Shown here: piece by piece, positions 14,765 through 20,354 of the stretch
How the letters are laid out: each line of letters begins with the position of its first letter
Numbering within the stretch: position 1 is the stretch's first letter
Virus record (IMG/VR): IMGVR_UViG_3300025889_001203
Span: 1-20,354 of that record
Source of the DNA: a virus
Direction: 5' to 3' (one strand)
DNA: 20,354 nt
Translations under genes and position numbers: made by a program
Notes under the pieces: model-generated
Databases searched by the model: none
What the model was told of the DNA's origin: nothing
What the model saw: only the letters and a program-made list of their open reading frames with translations

Positions 14765-15928
14765 GCTTTCAGTCCTTTCTTTAGGAGTAGATGTTGAGGA
14801 GGTAACAGGCGGATGCGAACGCCCTACGCCGACTTGATCGGACATGTCAGCCGGAATCGAGACAATCGACACCTCAAGCGGCTTGGTTTTCACCCGATAG
14901 TACTCCTCGGGATCGTCCTTCCGCTCTACTCGGCCATGAAGTTCATAGCCGACACTGATGTTGCGACGAATGCCGTCAACAACATCATCGAACACTTCAG
15001 AAGCGAGCGCGCCCTTTCCAAAGCGCACCATTGCCCGCAGACGGCGGGTTGCCTCATCGAGTTCGATGTTCTCTACGACGCCGATTACTTTGGACATGTC
15101 GTGATCCAACAGCAACGGCGCACGACCAGACCGCAGGAACGTCAGGTCCATGCTGTCGGCGCTGTGATCAATAACTTCCAGGCCAAACGACCTGCGAACC
15201 GGCTCTTCAGTGCTAACGCCGACCGTGATGCGTCGTGCGTCCGCGTCAATACCGGGCTCTTCCATCGTAATTGCGCGCTTGACCATGTTCTCGCGATCAA
15301 ATCGTTGCTCAATCTCGACGATTTCGTCCGAGATTTCTGATGGAATTTCTGTCGCTCTTTCTTCCATAGTCGCCGCCTCAAAAGTAATGGGATCAAAGTC
15401 GTGATCCATCAACCATTCTTTCGCCTCTTCCGCAGTCTGGATCGAAGCATCGAAGCGAATGCTCTGTATTTCGCTCTTACCATCTTTGATGCCATAAATA
15501 AAGTCGATGCCTTCTCCGCCAGCGTTTGCTTCGCGACGGAAATCATCAAACTGATCAGGATCAGCCAGACGTGCAGCGTGTTCATTCGGGTAAGGGCGAA
15601 TCTCATCCATCGCTCTGTACTCCTTGACCTTCTCATCAGCAAAGCTCTTGCCTGCGTTCCCCCCCCACAATGACCATGCAATTCTTCCATTGCTAGGATA
15701 CCCAGGCTCACCTGGCGAGAAACCTTCAGCCTTCTTGTCTACCTCATGCCTGGCGAAGAACGAATGCATCCGTTTGATCGTGCTGGGCGACAAGGTTTCG
15801 TTATTAACAATGTCGCGTGCGCGTGCAATGCCGACCTCGGTCCCACCGCGCCCGAACTCCTTACGCCAATCAAGGCCACGCTGCGCCTCCGCACACATAC
15901 CAGCCGTCGGTTTATGGCCATCCATCAT
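13460..15928 (-). CDS. Fusion: accessory domain + S78 prohead protease + HK97-type major capsid
   Basis: One 822-residue frame joins parts that are usually separate genes. Residues 1-100 contain a phage domain with RMHSFFARHEVDKKA and IAWSLWGGNAGKSFA; residues 105-185 hold a second small domain (YPNEHAARLADPDQFDDF, then QSIRFD and AKEWLMDHDF). Residues 230-365 are a peptidase S78 prohead protease with LLLDHD (probable catalytic H276), NISVGY (probable S325) and PLEVSIVSIPA. From 389 onward is a helical delta region and then an HK97-fold capsid (QGFYVPDFAWRSGVM; EGGDVSDQSQTDSSISL; INGTGSGGQPTGLLNTSG). The start overlaps the portal stop (ATGATG; GGAGG is 3 nt from the first and 6 nt from the second ATG at 15925). 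The capsid part also has its own ribosome site. Confidence 0.9.
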   Translation of the reverse strand: MMDGHKPTAGMCAEAQRGLDWRKEFGRGGTEVGIARARDIVNNETLSPSTIKRMHSFFARHEVDKKAEGFSPGEPGYPSNGRIAWSLWGGNAGKSFADEKVKEYRAMDEIRPYPNEHAARLADPDQFDDFRREANAGGEGIDFIYGIKDGKSEIQSIRFDASIQTAEEAKEWLMDHDFDPITFEAATMEERATEIPSEISDEIVEIEQRFDRENMVKRAITMEEPGIDADARRITVGVSTEEPVRRSFGLEVIDHSADSMDLTFLRSGRAPLLLDHDMSKVIGVVENIELDEATRRLRAMVRFGKGALASEVFDDVVDGIRRNISVGYELHGRVERKDDPEEYYRVKTKPLEVSIVSIPADMSDQVGVGRSHPPVTSSTSTPKERTESMEPHVDVEVAKAEAVRAARENDKAILDLAARFNRRDLGEAALGRGISVEQFRGELLNDIEKRQALDVAPLSHDVKPKEQRNYSIGNLIRAQVSGDWKHAGYERELHEEIVRRTGKESQGFYVPDFAWRSGVMTTAATGAISGEAVTDNFVPTIQRGDLFIEALRARQVLGGLGVTYMGGLTNRIRIPKLSGAQAAFVEEGGDVSDQSQTDSSISLQPRTFGSYVEISRLLALESVPSIEQIVRNDLLASMADRLEYYAINGTGSGGQPTGLLNTSGIGDVDISAGTDVDSLTWADIVALVKTVEQANGVINAGALGWLSHPAVKAKLASTAKVSGTDSVMLLNDPWASMYGYRAAFTSNIPTNLDPGDGGNDASALVFGDFSQMMIGLFSSPSIMVNPYAGDKSGTVRITVLQEVDVAVRNGESFAVTNEVSVA

Positions 15929-17412
15929 TCGCCTCCATCAACAATCGGAGCGGCTGCGCTCTTGTCGCCGAATGGCTCATGGGCGAACTTCAGACCATAT
16001 TGCGCAGCCAGTTCTTTATCCGCTTGCAGCGAGCCCAGAAGTTCTTCCACGTCCTTACCATAATTCGCCGCGATGTCCGAAAGCGAGATGATACCATTCG
16101 TGAGAGCCGTGACATTCGCGTTGATCTCCTTCTGCGGATCGACCCAGGCGTAGCCTCTGCCACGCCAGATGACGTTCTCGCTGAACTTGTAAAACTTGTT
16201 CGCGGGGATCGGGAAGTTGTCGAACGACAACAGTGTTTCTAGCCACTGCGAATAGATGGGAGCGCACATATGATCAATCATAAATGATTGCAACATACGG
16301 TAGTAATCGCGGTCTTCGATGGTTCCCTGCCGGATGGAAGAATAGCTGACGCCCTCCAGGTTCTGGCTGAGGCTGGTGTAGCTGACGTTCAGACCAGCAG
16401 CGATGCCTCTGAGGATCGCAGACTCGAAATCAGCGTATGCTGTAACAGGATGGGTCGGGTCGATGAGTTTCAGATCGTGTCCCGCCGGCAACTGATACAT
16501 GGCCCCTGGGTTCATATCGATGATTGGAACGTCATCGACTTCATCATCCCCGGCAAATTCATCGCCGCCCGGCGTCGTAATGACGCCGAACTTGGCCGCA
16601 GCCGATCTGGCCGCGATCAACTCGGCTTCGCGATAACCGTGCAGCATTTTCAGCGACGCAATAGCAGGCGCCATAAACGGCTCGCCTCGCGTCTGGAATG
16701 GCCGCGACGGCATATAGATGTGCAGGATCTCGTCCGCCGGCACACGAATATGCTTTCGCACATTGCTGAAGCGAGCGTTGAGGGAGTCGCCAGGATGGGC
16801 CGTCAGAACATAATATGCGACAGCCTTCTGGTTGCGATCAACCTCGACGCCCATCCTGATCTGATTGCCGTTTTCGGCAGTGCCGGTCTTGTCGTGATCA
16901 ATCAGATCACTCTCTAGAAATTGGATGGCAAAGTTGTTGTAGTAGCGCGCGCCACGCAGAAGCCTGATAAAGACTTCGCCGTCGCGCGCCAACGTCTCAA
17001 CCGCATGACGCTGACAATCAACCCAACTCATCCGACCGCCTACTTCGGCGCGGCCCAGCCGACCCCACTGTTTCCAAGCGGTCTCGATAATATCGTTCCC
17101 ACTGATATCGATGCTGCCATCTTGATTTCTCGCGCGGACCTGCAACGTGAACCCGCGTTCGCCGACGACGTTTGTCTTCATCAGTGTTAGAAAGCGTTTC
17201 GCATACTCGTTGTTTCGCGCCAAGTCTCGGCAGCGATTGCGCAGCAGCGGCAGGGCTTGGTTTAGATCGCCATCCGCCGTGAACATCGAGCCAGGAAAGT
17301 CCGCAAACAGTCGCCCTTGGTTCGCCCCGCCATAGTTCCGGCGCTGCATACGACGCTGTGGCTGCGGCTCCATATCTGGCGAGCGGCGAAAGAAATCTAG
17401 AAGCCCCATCAT
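15925..17412 (-). CDS. B: Portal protein (lambda gpB family)
   Basis: The 495-residue portal forms the dodecameric ring at one capsid vertex through which DNA passes. Family signs include the N-terminal ARNNEYAKRFLTLMKTNVVG, TLARDGEVFIRLL near 140-152, the loop LHIYMPSRPFQTRGEPFMAP (equivalent to the 'H.y...RpgQ.RG.P' motif), and NLEGVSYSSIRQGTIEDRDY, then VIWRGRGYAWVDPQKEINAN near the C-terminus. The length is near lambda gpB (533 aa). The start at ATG 17412 overlaps the previous stop as ATGA with GAGG 5 nt upstream; ATG 17409 is an equally good alternative. The stop overlaps the protease-capsid start, so the two are coupled. Confidence 0.93.
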   Translation of the reverse strand: MMGLLDFFRRSPDMEPQPQRRMQRRNYGGANQGRLFADFPGSMFTADGDLNQALPLLRNRCRDLARNNEYAKRFLTLMKTNVVGERGFTLQVRARNQDGSIDISGNDIIETAWKQWGRLGRAEVGGRMSWVDCQRHAVETLARDGEVFIRLLRGARYYNNFAIQFLESDLIDHDKTGTAENGNQIRMGVEVDRNQKAVAYYVLTAHPGDSLNARFSNVRKHIRVPADEILHIYMPSRPFQTRGEPFMAPAIASLKMLHGYREAELIAARSAAAKFGVITTPGGDEFAGDDEVDDVPIIDMNPGAMYQLPAGHDLKLIDPTHPVTAYADFESAILRGIAAGLNVSYTSLSQNLEGVSYSSIRQGTIEDRDYYRMLQSFMIDHMCAPIYSQWLETLLSFDNFPIPANKFYKFSENVIWRGRGYAWVDPQKEINANVTALTNGIISLSDIAANYGKDVEELLGSLQADKELAAQYGLKFAHEPFGDKSAAAPIVDGGE

Positions 17413-17996
17413 ACAAACCTCGCCAAAATGGTTGCTCGGCCCTTTTTGCCACGTTTAATGTCCATTTTTCGACGATGAGCCGTAACCTCCTGCCGATAGG
17501 CGTCGCGCCACTTCATCAACTCTTCTGGCGTCATCTTGGTCAAAGACCGGCCAGCGATGGCATAGCTATTAATATCGCCGTCAGCACGGTTCTCCAGGAC
17601 TGACTCAATCTTGTTGAGCATGATCTCGGCGTGAGTGCGCGGATCGGACTGGTTCTCATCAAGATCGACAACAGCGGTGAACTCGCCTCGGTCAACAACA
17701 AGGCGATTGCCGGTCGAAGTCTGAGTGATCTCAAGTTGCCAATGATAGCGTCCCGGCGAGAACGCAGCGCTGGTAGCGCTATCGACCTCAAACCAATAGT
17801 ATGTGCTTCGCTCAGTCGCCAAAAACTTGATTTCGTTCGAGCCGCCGCCAGTGATCCTGGCTACATACTCGGCGCTGTAGCTTGCGGTCGGGTAATCAGC
17901 GACAAGGTCGGACCGCTTCCAGGAAATATAATCGCCGACTACGATCTCTGTCGGCTCGCCCTCCGGCGCGTTTGCTTCGTCGAATAAGTTGGCCAT
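17409..17996 (-). CDS. gpW-position protein with extra N-terminal beta domain
   Basis: The gene sits between the large terminase and portal, where lambda has the 68-residue head-completion protein gpW. The product is much longer: 195 residues from ATG 17996 (one-base overlap TGATG with the terminase stop; TTG 17999 is less likely). Residues 118-195 are helical then basic (MLNKIESVLENRADGDIN; YAIAGRSLTKMTPEELMKWR; RRKMDIKRGKK; RATILARF), the layout of gpW/DUF6148-like proteins, with 'GRSLtkm...EL..wR..y' as the best match. Residues 1-113 are a strand-rich region (GDYISWKRSDL; YYWFEVDSATS; GRYHWQLEITQTSTGNRLVV) that reads as an Ig-like sandwich. The role of the added domain is unknown; a head-surface decoration or joining role is a guess. 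Confidence 0.68.
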   Translation of the reverse strand: MANLFDEANAPEGEPTEIVVGDYISWKRSDLVADYPTASYSAEYVARITGGGSNEIKFLATERSTYYWFEVDSATSAAFSPGRYHWQLEITQTSTGNRLVVDRGEFTAVVDLDENQSDPRTHAEIMLNKIESVLENRADGDINSYAIAGRSLTKMTPEELMKWRDAYRQEVTAHRRKMDIKRGKKGRATILARFV

Positions 17997-19849
17997 CAAG
18001 CGTACCCCGTCACAAAGTTCCTGCGCGGTGAAATCTTAGTTTTGCGCCGGCTAGTCGCATTGGGGTTGTGTACTATATTTTGCATGTTTTTGTAAAGCGC
18101 GTCCAAGTTTATGTTGACGATGGCCAAGGCCGCGATTGCGTAGACCCGACAGTCAAGCGCCTCGTTGCGCGTCCGGACCTTAACCCATTCCAGTCTTGGC
18201 CTTCCCTTGTAGTACTTCGTCACTCGCCTTTCCGCCGTTAGCATCCTGTAATATTCTGCATCGCGATCCGCCGGGAAATGACAGTAACCGGGTCCATCGG
18301 CCTCGATCTTCAGTCGCGCATACACCAACTCTTTACAGGTGTTGACGCCAACGCTGAACAGGTTGATGCGACCAATGTTGTTGCGGCTTGGCCTTGAGAC
18401 GATTGGCCGACCATCGCCGCCGACACCTTTGATGGCGAATATGCGTTTACCTGTCTGCTGTTTGACAAACTCATACGTCTGCTGAGTGTAATGACCGCCA
18501 GTGTCGATGGCGATGCCGCGCGGAACCATGTCGCCTGCAATAGGATGAGCCCATGTTTTGCCAAGAGCGATAGCTAGGTCGTTCCACAACTGCTTGGTCG
18601 ATGGATCGCCGAATATGGTTTCATACGCGAGTGAATAGCTTTTCTCCCCTGGAGCCCAACCAACGACTTCATACGCAAGATAGGCATCCTGAACGTCAAC
18701 ACCAATGGTGATGGCGGCAACATCCTCTGGCAGCATCTCGCCCCAGTTGTGCGCCCTCGCCATTAAGTCATGTTCATCGACGCCGGCAGCTTGATCAATT
18801 TCCTCGAACGTCTCGCCCAGAAACGTGTTGACCCACGCTCTCAGGCGCATTGGGTCGCCCTTACTAGCGATGAAGTCACGAACGCCATCCTCCAGCGTCG
18901 CCCATGGCGAGTACAGAGCGTTCAAATGGAAGCCCGCTGTCTTGCCATCGCCGGTCGATGTTGCTCGCCATTCACCGTATCGAATGGCTCGATAGCGAGC
19001 GGCGTCGTTCCAGCAAGATCCGCAATGCTCGCAAACGTAATGCGCGGTGCCGGGTAGATCCTTCTCCCACTGCACCTGCGACCACTTCAGGTGCTGGTAT
19101 TCAGTGCAATCCGGGCATTTGACGAAGTATTTGCGCTGGTCGCTCTCCTCATATGCCGCCTCAATCCGCGACGCACCTTTGGTCGTCGGCGTGCTCACGA
19201 GCACGATCTTGCGGTTCCAGAAGGTTGCCGCCCGCCGTCGAGCAAGAGCGACAGGGTCGCCCTCGGCTCCAGCACTGACAGGGTAGCGATCAACCTCATC
19301 GCAGAGGATTAAGCGGCATGGCCGGCTTGCCAATGACGACGGGCTGTTCGCGCCGCAGGCGGTTACATGGCCTCCCTTGAAGCTCTTATGCAGTACGGTG
19401 TTTCCACTGTCGCGAGACTTCGGATCGGATATGACGTTGCGCAATGCCGGTGTATCGCGGATACAAGGCGCAAGCCGATCCTTGGCCCAGGTCTGCGCCA
19501 TCTCCAGAGTCGGCTGTACCACCAAAGCTGGACATGGGTTCTGAGCGATATGGAAGCCTATGACGTTGTTAATCAGTTCCGTCTTTCCGACCTGGGCTGC
19601 GGTCATAAGGACGACGGTCTCGATTGCCGGGTCGGTGACGGCATCCATCATGCCGCGCTGGTATTCCGCTCTGGATGTTGACCATTTACCGGCTTCTGCG
19701 CTGCTTTCGCTCGACAGATACCGGTATTGGTCAGCCCATTGGCTGACGGTCAACTTAGGCGGTGGTCGCAGCGCGCTTGCAACAACATCCGAAAGACGAC
19801 GACTAAGCTGCTCCGCCTGCGTCTTCCTCGTCTTCTCGTCCCAGTTCAT
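17996..19849 (-). CDS. A: Terminase large subunit (gpA family)
   Basis: This 617-residue motor and nuclease packages DNA into the prohead. The ATPase shows Walker A AAQVGKT (84-90), Walker B LILCDE (180-185) and coupling motif VLVSTPTTKG (216-225). Four Cys in CPDC (245-248) and CEHC (273-276) suggest a zinc-binding insert, common in the gpA family. The nuclease has GVDVQD (D385/D388), AIDTGG (D449) and NEALDCRVYAIAA (E563/D566), giving the acidic cluster expected for metal-dependent cutting. The start at ATG 19849 has GGAGG 6 nt upstream and overlaps the small subunit by 47 nt. gpA-type enzymes in lambda-like phages usually cut at cos sites; the end type here cannot be proven. Confidence 0.96.
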   Translation of the reverse strand: MNWDEKTRKTQAEQLSRRLSDVVASALRPPPKLTVSQWADQYRYLSSESSAEAGKWSTSRAEYQRGMMDAVTDPAIETVVLMTAAQVGKTELINNVIGFHIAQNPCPALVVQPTLEMAQTWAKDRLAPCIRDTPALRNVISDPKSRDSGNTVLHKSFKGGHVTACGANSPSSLASRPCRLILCDEVDRYPVSAGAEGDPVALARRRAATFWNRKIVLVSTPTTKGASRIEAAYEESDQRKYFVKCPDCTEYQHLKWSQVQWEKDLPGTAHYVCEHCGSCWNDAARYRAIRYGEWRATSTGDGKTAGFHLNALYSPWATLEDGVRDFIASKGDPMRLRAWVNTFLGETFEEIDQAAGVDEHDLMARAHNWGEMLPEDVAAITIGVDVQDAYLAYEVVGWAPGEKSYSLAYETIFGDPSTKQLWNDLAIALGKTWAHPIAGDMVPRGIAIDTGGHYTQQTYEFVKQQTGKRIFAIKGVGGDGRPIVSRPSRNNIGRINLFSVGVNTCKELVYARLKIEADGPGYCHFPADRDAEYYRMLTAERRVTKYYKGRPRLEWVKVRTRNEALDCRVYAIAALAIVNINLDALYKNMQNIVHNPNATSRRKTKISPRRNFVTGYA

Positions 19850-20276
19850 CTAACGCCTCCAGCACCGCTCGCTCGATGATGTCCTGGACTTCTGGGACGG
19901 TTTCGACGGCATTGCATTCTGGCGCGACCTTCGTTGGGATGACAAGCAGCTTACTCCTGACCCGGTAAAGCTGTCGCTCCAGTTGCGAAGCAACGTCCTT
20001 AATATAGACAAGTTCACCGCGCTCCACTTCGTTCTGCATCTCTTTAGCATCTGCTTGTTCTTTTGCCAATCTTGCACGCTCGTTGGCTAGATCAAGACCT
20101 TCGCTTGTCATGCGGCTGGCGGCGACTTCACGAATATGGTGGATGTAGGCCGCTCGAACTTCGTCGATGTCATATTTACCATTTTGTTTCTTATCTATTA
20201 TCCCTTTATTAATCATAATTCTTATATTTTTTTCGTTCATCTCAAGATGTCTTGCGCATTCAGCTATAGTTGCCAT
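19803..20276 (-). CDS. Terminase small subunit (Nu1-like)
   Basis: The 157-residue DNA-recognition subunit of the packaging enzyme. I choose ATG 20276 because GAGG lies 6 nt upstream and the next upstream start (20315) would overlap the likely -10 element. Residues 1-40 form a winged-helix-like DNA-binding domain (MATIAECARHLEMNEKNIRI, then INKGII..GKYDIDEVR), as in lambda Nu1 and MerR-like proteins. Residues 60-90 are a charged helix (LANERARLAKEQADAKEMQN) and the rest is the helical region that contacts the large subunit (VASQLERQLYRVRSKLL). The C-terminus is acidic and Ala/Gly-rich. The 5' part of the gene is markedly AT-rich compared with the rest of the operon. Confidence 0.9.
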   Translation of the reverse strand: MATIAECARHLEMNEKNIRIMINKGIIDKKQNGKYDIDEVRAAYIHHIREVAASRMTSEGLDLANERARLAKEQADAKEMQNEVERGELVYIKDVASQLERQLYRVRSKLLVIPTKVAPECNAVETVPEVQDIIERAVLEALDELGREDEEDAGGAA

Positions 20277-20306
20277 GATAACCTCGAATATTTGGCGGAT
20301 GCAGCC

Positions 20307-20335
20307 CTTATACACAAAATTACACTAAAAATCAA
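20307..20335 (-). promoter_or_regulatory. Probable promoter for the late operon
   Basis: On the minus strand TTGATT (20335-20330) and TATAAG (20312-20307) are 17 bp apart, matching four and five of six consensus bases. They lie about 30 nt upstream of the small terminase ATG in AT-rich DNA, where a transcript of the whole late region should begin. A phage activator may still be needed because the -35 is imperfect. Confidence 0.5.
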
Positions 20336-20354
20336 AAGAGCTTCGCCGCGGACC

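Noticed and set aside
15659-15666. Run of eight G on the coding strand in the accessory domain of the capsid fusion
   Set aside because: It encodes the Trp-Gly-Gly of the recognised WSLWGG motif in the main frame, and the protein continues sensibly on both sides, so neither a frameshift site nor a sequencing error is needed.
20340-20354. GC-rich palindromic GGTCCGCGG-type stretch at the right edge as a possible cos site
   Set aside because: Location upstream of the terminase fits, but the window ends here and no second copy, flanking R-like sites or known cos pattern can be seen.
1-20354. CRISPR arrays, tRNA genes, insertion sequences, attachment sites or defence genes
   Set aside because: No regularly spaced repeats, cloverleaf-like sequence, transposase motif or terminal inverted repeats were found on reading both strands; the window is filled by structural phage genes.

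Overview
The window is the late structural and tail region of a tailed double-stranded DNA phage or prophage with a long non-contractile (siphovirus) tail of lambda-like design. Every convincing gene lies on the minus strand, so the operon reads from right (20.3 kb) to left (1 bp). Neighbouring genes are packed with ATGA or TGATG stop/start overlaps, typical of one translationally coupled late transcript. No integrase, repressor, attachment site, tRNA or host gene is visible, so free phage and prophage cannot be told apart. The protein types (lambda-type gpA terminase, DUF7936-like protein, GTA-type three-TM holin) suggest a proteobacterial host, perhaps alphaproteobacterial; this is an inference.

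Head module (20.3-12.4 kb, read leftwards): a probable late promoter, small terminase, large terminase, a gpW-position protein with an added N-terminal beta domain, portal, a large fusion of accessory domain + S78 prohead protease + HK97-fold capsid, a small FI-position protein, an FII-type head-tail joining protein and a probable tail terminator.

Tail module (12.4-4.2 kb): a short inter-gene region with a possible promoter, the tail tube protein, a tail assembly chaperone with a programmed -1 frameshift (G and GT products), the tape measure, a gpM-like minor tail protein, a DUF1833-like (gpL-position) protein, an NlpC/P60 (gpK-type) tail peptidase, and a large tail-tip protein that joins a gpI-like N-terminus to a gpJ-like body.

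Fibre and lysis module (4.2-0 kb): a tail fibre protein, a fibre-associated protein with a DRTFRDAW motif, a 60-residue membrane protein, a fibre with a C-terminal S74 intramolecular chaperone, a 50-residue small protein, an orphan second copy of the S74 fibre C-terminus, a DUF7936-like protein, a membrane-anchored coiled-coil protein and the start of a three-TM holin cut by the window edge. No endolysin is present; it may lie beyond the left edge.

The most notable signals are the complete frameshift cassette at 11.45-11.51 kb (A AAA AAC heptamer, 7-nt spacer, 8-bp perfect stem), the protease-capsid fusion with a well-placed internal ribosome binding site in front of the capsid part, and the orphan fibre 3' end next to a tiny gene.
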